This document shows, one piece after another, positions 39,814 to 49,200 of a DNA stretch of 64,000 nucleotides. The notes beneath the pieces were generated by a model. The model did not search any database, was not told the origin of the DNA, and saw only the letters and a list, made by a program, of their open reading frames with translations. The position numbers and the translations under genes are program-made. Location: the NCBI RefSeq assembly GCF_004361855.1, contig NZ_SNWQ01000014.1, positions 124,001-188,000 on the forward strand, read 5' to 3'. This stretch comes from Kribbella caucasensis (lineage in GTDB: Bacteria > Actinomycetota > Actinomycetes > Propionibacteriales > Kribbellaceae). Every line of letters begins with the position of its first letter. Position 1 is the stretch's first letter.

Positions 39814-41001
39814 GTGCGCTTCAAACTCCTGGCAGTCCTCACCGCAGCCGCCAGTCTGGCCGCGGCGATACTCATCACCACCGGCGCCGGCAAGGCCGAC
39901 GCGGTCCCGCCCACCATCCCGCTGCAGATCAGCAACAACTCGGGCCGTGCCGACCCGGTCTACATCTACAACCTCGGCACCAACCTCAGCACTGGCCAGC
40001 AAGGCTGGGCCGATGCAGCAGGCACCTTCCACCCCTGGCCCGCCGGCGGCAACCCGCCGACTCCGGCGCCGGACGCGTCGATCCCCGGCCCCGCCAACGG
40101 CCAGTCGATCACCATCCAGATGCCGAAGTTCTCCGGCCGGGTCTACTTCTCCTACGGCCAGAAACTCGTCTTCAAGCTCACCACCGGCGGCCTCGTCCAG
40201 CCCGCGGTCCAGAACCCGTCCGACCCGAACCGTGACATCGTCTTCAACTGGACCGAGTACACACTCAACGACTCCGGCATCTGGATCAACAGCACCCAGG
40301 TCGACATGTTCTCCGCTCCCTACGCGGTCGGCGTACAACAAGCGGACGGCGCCACCAAGAACACCGGCCACCTCAAACCCGGCGGCTACACCGGCTTCTT
40401 CAACGCCCTTCGGAGCCAACCCGGCGGCTGGGCCAACCTGATCCAGACCAAGTCCGACGGCACGGTCCTGCGCGCCCTCGCCCCGACGTACGGCGTCGAG
40501 ATCGGCGCGCTGCCCGCGAACGTCATGGACGACTACGTGAACCGGGTGTTCTCGAAGTACAGCTCGGAAACGCTCACCGTCACCCCGTTCGCCGACCAGC
40601 CGAACACCAAGTACTACGGACGCGTGGCCGGCAACGTCATGAACTTCACCAGCAGCTCGGGCGCGGTCGTCACGTCGTTCCAGAAGCCCGACGCGTCGAG
40701 CATCTTCGGCTGCCACAAGTTGCTCGACGCACCGAACGACCTGGTCCGCGGACCGATCTCCCGGACCCTGTGCGCCGGGTACAACCGGTCCACTCTGCTG
40801 GTGAACCCGAACCAGCCCGACACCAGTTCGGCCAACTTCTACCTGGACGCCGTGACGAACCACTACGCCCGCAAGATCCATGCCCAGATGGCCGACGGCA
40901 AGGCGTACGCGTTCGCCTTCGACGACGTCGGCAACCACGAGTCCCTGGTCCACGACGGCAACCCCCAACGCGCGTACATAACCCTCGACCCCTTCAACTG
41001 A
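39814..41001 (+). CDS. Secreted GH64 beta-1,3-glucanase
   Basis: A 395-residue extracellular enzyme. A signal peptide (RFKLLAVLTAAASLAAAILITTGAGKADA) is followed by a GH64/thaumatin-like domain: IPLQISNNSGRADPVYIYNLG, VDMFSAPYAVGV, GPISRTLCAGYNRSTLL and the ending AFAFDDVGNHESLVHDGNPQ. GH64 enzymes release laminaripentaose from fungal beta-1,3-glucan. Exact catalytic acids are not assigned here. GTG 39814 follows GAGGAG by 5-6 bp. The LacI-type operator upstream suggests induction by glucan sugars. Confidence 0.9.
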   Translation: MRFKLLAVLTAAASLAAAILITTGAGKADAVPPTIPLQISNNSGRADPVYIYNLGTNLSTGQQGWADAAGTFHPWPAGGNPPTPAPDASIPGPANGQSITIQMPKFSGRVYFSYGQKLVFKLTTGGLVQPAVQNPSDPNRDIVFNWTEYTLNDSGIWINSTQVDMFSAPYAVGVQQADGATKNTGHLKPGGYTGFFNALRSQPGGWANLIQTKSDGTVLRALAPTYGVEIGALPANVMDDYVNRVFSKYSSETLTVTPFADQPNTKYYGRVAGNVMNFTSSSGAVVTSFQKPDASSIFGCHKLLDAPNDLVRGPISRTLCAGYNRSTLLVNPNQPDTSSANFYLDAVTNHYARKIHAQMADGKAYAFAFDDVGNHESLVHDGNPQRAYITLDPFN

Positions 41002-41034
41002 CCCCCTCACCCACTCCCCGGGCCCCGCGCGACC

Positions 41035-41345
41035 GCCCCGCGCCGGGCCCGGCATTCCCCATCCCCACCACGCCCGCTCCCCCACCACGCCCTCTCCCCC
41101 AACCACGCCCACTCCCCCAACCACGCCCGCTCCCCCCACCACGCCCACTCACCCCCACCACGCCAGGTCCCCACCCCCGCCACGTCCCGACACCGGCGCC
41201 CCGCCCCGGCCACATCCCGACCCGGCACGCCGCCCCACCCCGCCCACTCACCCCCACCACACCCACTCACCCCCACCACGCCCACTCACCCCCACCACGC
41301 CCGCTCCCCCCACCACGTCCGCGCCAGGTCCCCACCCAGCCACGT
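41035..41345. repeat. C-rich CCCCCACCACGCCCACTCA repeat tract
   Basis: About 300 bp made of imperfect CACCACGCCC(A/G)CTC(A/C)CC units with no unique spacers. It occupies the first half of the 700-bp gap after the glucanase gene. Open frames through it on both strands are repetitive and not credible genes. Confidence 0.82.
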
Positions 41346-41448
41346 CCCGACACCCGGCGCCCCGCCCCGCCTCGCAGCACCGCCCCGCCCACCCCGCCTC
41401 GCAGCGCCGCACCGCGCCGCCGCCAGGTGCGACGTACCGGGTCGGCGG

Positions 41449-41505
41449 CCTTGGGCACTGACCAGTCGTTGGGCAGCCGGAAACGCGACCGGCTGGTGCT
41501 CAAGG
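41449..41505. repeat. 57-bp hairpin repeat, copy 3
   Basis: CCTTGGGCACT (41449-41459) and GGTGCTCAAGG (41495-41505) flank 35 bp. Pairing extends inward: GACCAGTCG near the left arm against CGACCGGCT near the right, with transition-type mismatches. It is followed by TGGGCTTTCGG, also present after copy 4. Confidence 0.87.
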
Positions 41506-41612
41506 TGGGCTTTCGGACGCGCGCCCAGGTTGCGGCGCCGCTGGCGGGTTGCAACACGCCAGGGGTGCGACGACCCGTCAGCGGTTCCGGCCGACGCGCT
41601 GGGACGGTGCGA

Positions 41613-41669
41613 CCTTGGGCACCGGGCGGGCATCTGACGGCCGGGAAAGTGACTGGTCGGTGCTCAAGG
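41613..41669. repeat. 57-bp hairpin repeat, copy 4
   Basis: CCTTGGGCACC (41613-41623) and GGTGCTCAAGG (41659-41669) flank 35 bp, in the same orientation as copy 3 and 164 bp from it. TGGGCTTTCGG follows. The intervening 41506-41612 holds no gene. Confidence 0.88.
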
Positions 41670-41703
41670 TGGGCTTTCGGAGGGCGAGAGGTTGACACGG
41701 GGA

Positions 41704-42210
41704 ATGGTTAGTGGGAGCTTACCGTTCGTGGGGACTTACGGTGGACTGGGTGTGGTGGCGCCGGTGCTGGACGCGCTGGGGGATCCGACGCGGCGGGTGA
41801 TTCTGGAGACGTTGCGGCGGGACGGGCCGAGTTCGGTCGGGCGGCTGGCGGAGCGGGTGCCGGTGAGCCGGCCGGCGATCTCGCAGCACCTGAAGGTGCT
41901 CGGGCTGGCCGGCCTGGTCGATCACGAGTCGAAGGGCACGCGGAACATCTACCGGGTCGACCGCACCGGGCTCGATCCGTTGCGCGGTTGGCTTGACCAG
42001 TTCTGGGGCGACGCCCTGGACGCCTTCGCCGAACACGTCCGCCGTACGGAAGCCAGCGAATCACGGGGTCCACGTGTACGGCGCACCGGAGACGAACCAG
42101 AGGGACCAGGCGTACGGCGCACCGAAGACGAACCAGAGGGACCACGCGTACGGCGTACTGGAGGAGAGTCAGGCCGTGTACGGCGTACTGGAGGGGAGGG
42201 GTTGGGATGA
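41704..42210 (+). CDS. ArsR-family regulator with repeat-derived tail
   Basis: A protein of up to 168 residues. The ArsR winged helix is VLDALGDPTRRVILETLRRDGPSSVGRLAERVPVSRPAISQHLKVLGLAGLVDHES. The last 55 residues are Arg/Gly/Glu-rich and come from 36-bp tandem repeats, so they are probably disordered. Starts at ATG 41704, GTG 41728 or GTG 41752 are all possible; the conserved part begins near 41758. TTGACA at 41692 may be a -35 element. It overlaps the SRPBCC gene by 4 bp. Confidence 0.82.
   Translation: MVSGSLPFVGTYGGLGVVAPVLDALGDPTRRVILETLRRDGPSSVGRLAERVPVSRPAISQHLKVLGLAGLVDHESKGTRNIYRVDRTGLDPLRGWLDQFWGDALDAFAEHVRRTEASESRGPRVRRTGDEPEGPGVRRTEDEPEGPRVRRTGGESGRVRRTGGEGLG
42076..42175. repeat. 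36-bp tandem repeat in the ArsR gene 3' end
   Basis: Units 42076-42111 and 42112-42147 are 36 bp with three differences; a shorter third unit (42148-42175) and a fragment follow. Each begins GTACGGCG and encodes about 12 residues (VRRTxDEPEGPx). Confidence 0.88.
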
Positions 42211-42656
42211 GTGTTGAGCAGGAGTTGGCGGCGATTGTGAAGTCGGTGGTGGTGCCGGTTTCGCCGGATCGGGCGTTCGAGGCGTTCACCGTGGAGATGG
42301 GGCAGTGGTGGCCGCTCGTCACGCACTCGGTCGGTGAGGAGAAGGCGACCGACGTACGGCTCGAGGGTGCGGTCGGTGGGCGGATCGTGGAGTACGACGC
42401 CGACGGGCCGATCGGGTACTGGGGTACGGTCTCCGACTGGGATCCGCCCAAGTCGGTCAGCTTCACCTGGCATCCCGGCACAGATCCGAAGCAGGCCGGT
42501 CACGTGACGGTCAGGTTCACCGAGGTCGCCGACGGGACCGAGGTCGAGCTCACCCACACCGGCTGGGAACGCCGCCCGGACGGCGCCCAGGTTCGCAGGG
42601 GCTACCTCGTCGGCTGGCCGTATGTGCTCGACTTCTACCGGAACCACACCCGATAG
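42207..42656 (+). CDS. SRPBCC (AHSA1-like) domain protein
   Basis: A 149-residue helix-grip protein: VVVPVSPDRAFEAFTVEMGQWWPLVTHSVG at the start, SVSFTWHPGTDPKQAGHVTVRFTEVADGTEVELTHTGWE in the middle, and GWPYVLDFYR at the end. The role is ligand binding of unknown kind. Together with the upstream ArsR gene it forms the second ArsR-SRPBCC pair of the window. A GTG at 42664, 8 bp after its stop, may start the next gene's true N-terminus. Confidence 0.87.
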   Translation: MSVEQELAAIVKSVVVPVSPDRAFEAFTVEMGQWWPLVTHSVGEEKATDVRLEGAVGGRIVEYDADGPIGYWGTVSDWDPPKSVSFTWHPGTDPKQAGHVTVRFTEVADGTEVELTHTGWERRPDGAQVRRGYLVGWPYVLDFYRNHTR

Positions 42657-42719
42657 TGGGCGGGTGACCGCACCCGTCGACGCCCGAGCCCTCGCGGAAT
42701 CCCTCCGTCCGCACGGCGA

Positions 42720-43772
42720 ATGGTGATGCTCCCACGCGAGGCATACACCGACCCGGCCGTGCTCGCCTGGGAACGCCGCCACTTCTTCGCAGCCCACTGG
42801 ACCTGCCTGGGCCGGGCCGACGAACTCAGCACCGGTACGACGTACTGCGCGACCGAGGTCGGCGATGTCGGGGTGCTGCTCACGTTCGGGGATCGCCCGC
42901 GGGCGTTCGCGAACACGTGCCGGCATCGCGGCCACGAACTCCTCCAACAGGGCGAGTCGAGCGATCGGCGTGCTGTGGTCTGCCCGTATCACGGCTGGTC
43001 GTACGAACTGGATGGCGCTGTGCTTGCCGCGCCCCGGATGGGTGAGGCATTCGACCCAGCGCCGTACGGATTGGTGGAGCTGCCGACCGAGATGTGGCAC
43101 GGGTGGGTGTTCGTGAACGCCCTCGGTACGGCGGCCCCGTTCAGCGAGTACGTCGGGGGTTTGGCCGGCCTGGTCGCGCCGTACCGGCCGGAGTTGTTGG
43201 TCCTCAAGGCGCGGCACAGCTACGAGGTCGCCGCGAACTGGAAGACGGTCGTGGAGAACTACCACGAGTGCTACCACTGCCCGCTGATCCACCCCGAACT
43301 GTGCAAGGTGTCGCCGCCGACCTCGGGCGACAACTGGGACCTGCCTGGCGCGTGGATCGGCGGCCTGATGGATCTGCGGCCGGGCGCCGAGACGATGTCG
43401 CTGGACGGGAAGTCGGGCGGAATCCCCTTGCCTGGTGTGGATCCGAGGACGGTGAACTACCTCGGCCTGTTCCCGAACCTGCTGCTCTCGTTGCACCCGG
43501 ACTACGTGATGACGCATCGACTCGTTCCGCGGGCGCCGGGTCTCACCTGGATCGAGTGCTCGTGGTACTTCCCGGCCGAGGTGGACGATCCGTCGTACGC
43601 CGTCGAGTTCTGGGACATCACCAACCGCGAGGACTGGGCCGCCTGCGAATCGGTCCAGCGCGGCGCGGAGTCCCCGCATTTCCGGCCCGGACCACTCGCC
43701 CCCGCCGAGGACGCCGTGTACCAATGGGTCACCCTCCTGGCTCGCGGCTACCTCGGCAAGAGCCTCTACTGA
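42720..43772 (+). CDS. Rieske ring-hydroxylating oxygenase alpha subunit
   Basis: A 350-residue oxygenase component. The Rieske 2Fe-2S ligands are Cys67/His69 and Cys88/His91 (CRHRGH ... CPYHGW). The catalytic iron histidines are in NYHECYHC (His182, His186). It should hydroxylate an aromatic, choline-like or similar substrate with a separate reductase not found nearby. Annotation starts at ATG 42720, but the expected extra N-terminus (TAPVDARALAESLRPHGE) is encoded just upstream in another frame from GTG 42664, so a one-base indel or error is likely. Confidence 0.87.
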   Translation: MVMLPREAYTDPAVLAWERRHFFAAHWTCLGRADELSTGTTYCATEVGDVGVLLTFGDRPRAFANTCRHRGHELLQQGESSDRRAVVCPYHGWSYELDGAVLAAPRMGEAFDPAPYGLVELPTEMWHGWVFVNALGTAAPFSEYVGGLAGLVAPYRPELLVLKARHSYEVAANWKTVVENYHECYHCPLIHPELCKVSPPTSGDNWDLPGAWIGGLMDLRPGAETMSLDGKSGGIPLPGVDPRTVNYLGLFPNLLLSLHPDYVMTHRLVPRAPGLTWIECSWYFPAEVDDPSYAVEFWDITNREDWAACESVQRGAESPHFRPGPLAPAEDAVYQWVTLLARGYLGKSLY

Positions 43773-43848
43773 CGGATCTCGGCAGCGCACTCAACCTTTT
43801 GCCGTCGCCCGGTCGTCCCACACTGCAGAACGCAGACGGGGGAGAGCG

Positions 43849-44092
43849 ATGGATCCAGGCCGGGACGAGGAGTTCGCCGATTTCGTCAACGGGCGGTTCA
43901 CTGCGCTGCAACGGTTCGGGTACCTGCTGACCGGCAACTGGCATTCGGCCGAGGACCTGGTTCAGGCGTCGCTCGTCAAGGTGTGGTTTCACCGCAAGTC
44001 ATTGCGCAGCGTCAGCGCTCTGGAGAGTTACACGCGGACGGTGATGGTCAACACCAACACCCAGTGGTGGCGCCGCAAATGGAAGGGACCTG
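43849..44092 (+). pseudogene. Truncated SigE-family sigma factor
   Basis: The first ~80 codons encode sigma region 2: EEFADFVNGRFTALQRFGYLLTGNWHSAEDLVQASLVKVWFHR, then SYTRTVMVNTNTQWWRRKW. Immediately afterwards region 4 is absent; the frame continues as nonsense Arg/Pro-rich sequence. The break at about 44085-44092 joins sigma region 2 to the interior of a different gene in the +1 frame. It cannot act as a normal sigma factor. Confidence 0.78.
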
Positions 44093-44863
44093 AGGGACAA
44101 GTTCCGCGCTCTGGTCGCGGACCCGCCGCCGCCGACCGGCGTACCGAGCGAGGCCGTTTTCGCCCGGGTCCGGACGATCCGTCGCCGTCGCGCGACCGGA
44201 GCCGCAGTACTCGCGAGCGGGGCCATCGCCGCCATCGTGGTGACGGCCGGCAACCTCACGGGCGTCGACTCCGCCCCGCCCGTCACCAAGACGCCCAACC
44301 AGCCGCAGACCATCATCACCGGCCCACCGACGACCAACCCGACCACGACGGTGACGGTGACGCCGAAGGAGTCGATCATCGCGTCGGCGAACACCCTGCC
44401 GCCGATCGAAACCAGCACGGACACTCCGCCCCCGCCCCCGCCCCCGAGCGACACGCCTCCGCCAGCCGTGGAGCCGGTCAACGTGAGCCTGCAGCTGAAA
44501 CCGACGATCAACCGCCTCACCGTGACGATGCAGTTCGCGGAATCAGGCTCCATGCTGGTGCCGATCATCGAGCGGACAGGCGAGTCGAAGCCGGCCGACA
44601 GTTGGCGGAACAACGTGTACATGACCGGATACACGTGGGGCGACGGCTCGCCGGGCGCAGGCGCGAACGCCGGCCTGCTGACCTGCAAGGGCGCCCACGA
44701 GCGGGTCAGCGGCAGCGGGACGGGCACGGCCAGGGAACCCCACACCTACGCCACCGGAGGCACCTACACCTTCACTTACACCTTCTACTACTGCGGGCCC
44801 GACGGAATCGAAAAGTCCACCAAGACCATGAAGCTGACGGTCAGTAGGGCAGACGTACCTTAG
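44093..44863 (+). pseudogene. 5'-truncated membrane-anchored PKD-like protein fused to the sigma remnant
   Basis: From 44093 the frame reads DLRDKFRALVADPPPPTG..., FARVRTIRRRRATGAAVLAS with a hydrophobic segment (AIAAIVVTAG), a Thr/Pro linker and a C-terminal domain with YTWGDGS and TYTFTYTFYYCGPDG, PKD-like. The normal start codon is missing; translation might restart at GTG 44237, which would lose the cytoplasmic part. In related actinobacteria such genes follow SigE-type sigma genes and may act as anti-sigma-like partners. The stop overlaps the convergent ispH stop. Confidence 0.65.
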
Positions 44864-45882
44864 GCGTGGTCGGAGGTGCCGGTGGTGGGGAGGCCGGCGG
44901 CCTTGAGATCGGCGCGGAGTTCGCGAGGAAGCGCGAACGTGAGGCTCTCCTCGGCCGTGGTGACCTCCTCGACCTCGCCGTACCCGCGCTCGGCCAGCCA
45001 CGAGATCACGTCGCGGACCAGGATCTCCGGCACGCTCGCACCACTGGTGAGGCCGACCGAGTCGACCCCGTCCAGCCAGGCCTCGTCGATCTCGGCCGCG
45101 AAGTCGACCAGGTACCCGGCCTTCGCGCCGTGCTCGACGGCGACCTCGACCAGGCGGACCGAGTTCGAGGAGTTGCGGGAGCCTACGACGATCATCAGGT
45201 CGGCTTCCGGCGCGAGCTTCTTCACCGCGGCCTGGCGGTTCTGGGTCGCGTAGCAGATGTCGTCGCTCGGCGGGTCCTGCAGACTCGGGAACCGCTCGCG
45301 CAACCGGCGTACGGTCTCCATCGTCTCGTCCACCGAGAGCGTGGTCTGGGAGAGCCAGACGACCTTCTCGGGGTCGCGGACGACGACGTTCGGCACGTCG
45401 CCCGGACCGTCTACCAGGTGGATGTGGTCGGGGGCCTCGCCGCTGGTGCCGACGACCTCCTCGTGCCCCTCGTGACCGATCAGCAGGATGTCGTAGTCGG
45501 TCGCCGCGAACCGCTTCGCCTCGTGGTGCACCTTGGTGACCAGCGGGCAGGTCGCGTCGATCGTCTTCAACTGCCGCGCGGCCGCCTCCTGGTGCACCAC
45601 TGGGGAGACGCCGTGCGCGGAGAAGATCACGGTCTCGCCCTCGGGCACCTCGTCGGTCTCGTCGACGAAGATCGCGCCGCGCGCCTGCAGGGTCTGGACG
45701 ACGTGCTTGTTGTGCACGATCTCCTTGCGCACGTACACCGGCGGCCCGTACAGGTCGAGGGCCTTCTCGACCGCCACCACGGCCCGGTCGACGCCCGCGC
45801 AGTACCCGCGAGGCGCGGCAAGCAGCACCCGCTTGGTCTTGAGTGCGGCGTTCGTACCAGAGGTCTCAGGCTGGACAGTCAC
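44860..45882 (-). CDS. ispH: 4-Hydroxy-3-methylbut-2-enyl diphosphate reductase
   Basis: A 340-residue iron-sulfur enzyme, the last step of the MEP isoprenoid pathway, yielding IPP and DMAPP. The three cluster cysteines lie in APRGYCAGV, DATCPLVTKVH and DDICYATQNRQ; the catalytic Glu/His region HGVSP and GHEGHEEVVG are present. Length and motifs are typical. It converges with the PKD-like remnant and shares its stop bases. Confidence 0.97.
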   Translation of the reverse strand: MTVQPETSGTNAALKTKRVLLAAPRGYCAGVDRAVVAVEKALDLYGPPVYVRKEIVHNKHVVQTLQARGAIFVDETDEVPEGETVIFSAHGVSPVVHQEAAARQLKTIDATCPLVTKVHHEAKRFAATDYDILLIGHEGHEEVVGTSGEAPDHIHLVDGPGDVPNVVVRDPEKVVWLSQTTLSVDETMETVRRLRERFPSLQDPPSDDICYATQNRQAAVKKLAPEADLMIVVGSRNSSNSVRLVEVAVEHGAKAGYLVDFAAEIDEAWLDGVDSVGLTSGASVPEILVRDVISWLAERGYGEVEEVTTAEESLTFALPRELRADLKAAGLPTTGTSDHA

Positions 45883-46043
45883 GCCCCCATCGTACGGGCG
45901 CTGTCAGATTGCTGATTCATCGCCTCAGCCTGCCGCGCCGACGGGCCGTCAGATCGTCCCTGGTGTGAGTGGCCCTTGCTTGAAGGTCTCACTCAGGGCA
46001 CGCAGCTGATTGCTATCGGCAACTATGGCGCCGCAGCGAACAG

Positions 46044-46056
46044 TTGCCTGAGGCAA
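46044..46056. promoter_or_regulatory. Short palindrome upstream of the carboxypeptidase
   Basis: TTGCCT-G-AGGCAA, a 6-bp inverted repeat around one base, in the 382-bp gap 45883-46264 between ispH and the M14 gene. A possible operator; binder unknown. Confidence 0.35.
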
Positions 46057-46070
46057 TTTATTGGCAGATC

Positions 46071-46103
46071 GAGGAGCCGCCCGCCCTGTCCGGGCGGCTC
46101 CTC
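46071..46103 (+). terminator. 13-bp hairpin in the M14 leader
   Basis: GAGGAGCCGCCCG (46071-46083) pairs perfectly with CGGGCGGCTCCTC (46091-46103) over a 7-nt loop. AGGAGGTG follows at 46107 but no reading frame there matches a gene. It may be an attenuator, or a terminator lacking a T-tract. Confidence 0.5.
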
Positions 46104-46143
46104 TCCAGGAGGTGTTCACTGCCTCAAGGATGCGGCCCGACCG

Positions 46144-46159
46144 CCTTTGCGCGCAAAGG
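46144..46159. promoter_or_regulatory. 16-bp palindrome upstream of the carboxypeptidase
   Basis: CCTTTGCGCGCAAAGG is a perfect palindrome followed by ATTTT, 106 bp before the M14 start. It could be a repressor site or a small hairpin in the leader. Confidence 0.5.
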
Positions 46160-46264
46160 ATTTTCCCCGCGCCCGGTGGACCGGTAAAGGGGTGCCCGCT
46201 GTTGACTTGGGCAGGAGGCCACTGGACTCTGCACGGAGATGCACTGTTGACCGGGGAGGGCGAC

Positions 46265-49200
46265 ATGCGTAGATCTCCTGTGTTCATCGCAGTACTGGCA
46301 CTTGCCGCGGGGGCGCTGGCGGCGGGTACGTCGGCAACCGCCTCGCCGGCCACACCAGGCCAAGGAGGTGGGGGCGGCCTGGAGGTCTACGTCGGCGAAC
46401 TGGCCCCAGACCAGCTGCAGAAGCTGGCCGCGCTCGGCCTGGACCACGAGGACGTCTCCACCGGAAAGACCGCGAACGGCAAGGTCCGGGTGGAGGCCAT
46501 CATTTCCGACCTCCAGGCCGAGAAGCTCCGCAGCGACGGGGTCGAACTGACCGTCAAGCGGGTCAAGGGCAAGAAGGCCTCCGAGGAGGCGAACCGGATC
46601 GCGCTGGCCGGGAACACCGTCTACCGCTCGTACAGCGAGGAGGGCGGCATCCGCGACGAGCTGATCGCGACAGCGAACGCGAATCCCGGGCTGGCGAAGC
46701 TGGTCAACCTCGGCAAGTCGGTCAACGGCCAGGACATCCTCGCGGTCAAGGTGACCAAGGGTGCCCGCACGCTCAAGGACGGTAAGCGACCGGCGGTTTT
46801 GTACGCCGCCGCGCAGCACGCTCGCGAGTGGATCACGCCCGAGATGGTGCGCCGGCTGATGCACCACTACCTGGACGGCTACGGCAGCAACGCCGAGCTC
46901 ACCGCACTGGTCGACACCACCGAACTGTGGTTCCTGCCGGTGGCCAACCCCGACGGTTACGACTTCACCTTCACCGTGGACAACCGACTGTGGCGCAAGA
47001 ACCTGCGCGACAACAACGGCGACGGGGCCATCACCGTGGGCGACGGCGTCGACCCGAACCGCAACTTCGCCGTCAAGTGGGGTTACGACAACGAGGGTTC
47101 CTCGCCTGATCCGAACAGCGAGACCTTCCGCGGCACCGGCCCGAACTCCGAGCCGGAGACGAAGGCGCTCGACGCGCTCTTCCAGCGAATCGGCTTCGAG
47201 CACTTCATCAACTACCACTCCGCGGCCGAGCTGCTGCTGTACGGCATCGGCTGGCAGCAGAGCACCCCGTCACCGGACGACATCATCTACGAGGCGATGG
47301 TCGGCGACGACGCGAACCCGGCGGTGCCGGGCTACGACCCCGACATCTCCGCGGAGCTCTACATCACCAACGGCGACACCGACACCCATGCGACGGTCAG
47401 CTACGGCACCCTCGGGTTCACCCCGGAGATGACGACCTGCCAGACCGTCTCGGCATCGATCCCCGACGACGAGTGGCTGCCCGAGGACTGCGTCAGCGGC
47501 TTCAACTTCCCCGACGACGAGGAACTGATCCAGGCCGAGTTCGCGAAGAACATCCCGTTCGCGCTCTCCGTCGCGAAGTCGACCCACGACCCGGACGACC
47601 CGGTCTCGGTGGTCGGTCTCAAGGCGGCAGACCTGGTGGCCGACCCGTTCGCGGTCTCGCACGGCACCACCCAGCCGGTCGCGGTCACGGCCAAGCGCGC
47701 ACTGCTGGACAAGCGGCTCAACTACCGGATCAACGGGGGCCGCACGGTGAGTACGACGGTCTCGGAGTGGGCCGGAGGTGAGCGGTACGGCGACACCCAC
47801 GACGACTACTACGCCGAGTACCGCGGCACGGTGCGCGGCACGCGGCCGGGCGACTCGGTCGAGGTCTGGTTCACCGGAGTGAAGCCAGGACAGGGCCCCG
47901 CATCAAGTGCGCACTTCACCTACAAGGTCGCGACTGACATCGGCGGGGACGTACTGATCCTGGCCGCCGAGGACGTCACGGGCGCCAGTCCTGCCCAGGG
48001 ACAGACGAGCGCCAAGTACGCCGACGAGTACGCCGCCGCGCTCACCGCGGCCGGCCGCACCTCTGACGTGTACGACGTCGACGTCAACGGCCGGACGGCA
48101 CCGCATCACCTCGGCGTGCTGTCGCACTACAGGGCGGTGGTCTGGGAGCACGGCGATGACATCGTCACCCGCGAGCTCGGCCAACCTGGCGGTACTGCGG
48201 CCGAACTGGCGCTGGACCTCGAGCTGACAGTCCGGGATTACCTCAATGAAGGCGGCAAACTCCTCTACACGGGCAAGTACGCCGGCTTCGCCAGTGGCGC
48301 GGACGGGGTCTACTTCTACAACCCGTTCGAGGAAGAGCAGGGCGAGTGCACCGTCCGGGCGTACCCGTGCCTGCCGCTGCTGAACGACTTCCAGCAGTAC
48401 TGGCTCGGCGCCTACAACTACGTCGACGACAGCGGCACCGACGCCGACGGCAACCCGTTCGCGGTGTCGGGTGTCGATGGCGCCTTCACCGGGTTCGCCG
48501 GCACGTTCAACGGCGCGGATTCGGCGAACAACCAGGACCACACGGCCGCGTTCCTGCTCACCTCGAGCTTCCTGCCACCGGCAGAGTTCCCACAGTTCGC
48601 CAGCTCGGCTGCCTTCAAGTGGCAGCGACCGGGTGCGGCGCCGTTCGAGCCGTTCACCGGTGACTGGTATCTCTACAGCCAGCGGGCGGACGTGAGCTAC
48701 AAGCGGCTGACCCGCACGATCGACCTGACCGGAGCGACCAGCGGCGCGCTCTCCTTCAAGGCGTCGTACGACACCGAGCTCGACTGGGACTACCTGATGG
48801 TCGAGGCGCACACCGTCGGGCAGGACGACTGGACGACCCTGCCGGACACCGGTGGGCATACCCAGCAGGACACTGGCCAGAGTTGCCCTGCGGGGTGGGT
48901 GGAGGCGCTACACCCACACCTGGCGCACTACCAGAACGCGGCCTGCGAACCGACCGGCAGCAGCGGGTCCTGGAATGCCGCCACCGGCAGGAGCTCCGGC
49001 TGGCAGGACTGGAACGTCGACCTGACGGCGTATGCCGGCAAGCAGGTCGAGGTCTCGATCAGCTATGTCAGCGACTGGGCCACGCAGGGTCTCGGAGTCT
49101 TCATCGATGACGCCAAGGTGACGGCAAACGGCGTCACCGCGACCGAGACCTCATTCGAGACCGATCTGGGCGGCTGGACGGTATCCGGTGCGGCCGAGGG

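Noticed and set aside
46061..46264. 68-codon N-terminal extension of the M14 carboxypeptidase
   Set aside because: It contains the leader palindromes and precedes a clear signal peptide with its own ribosome binding site at 46265.
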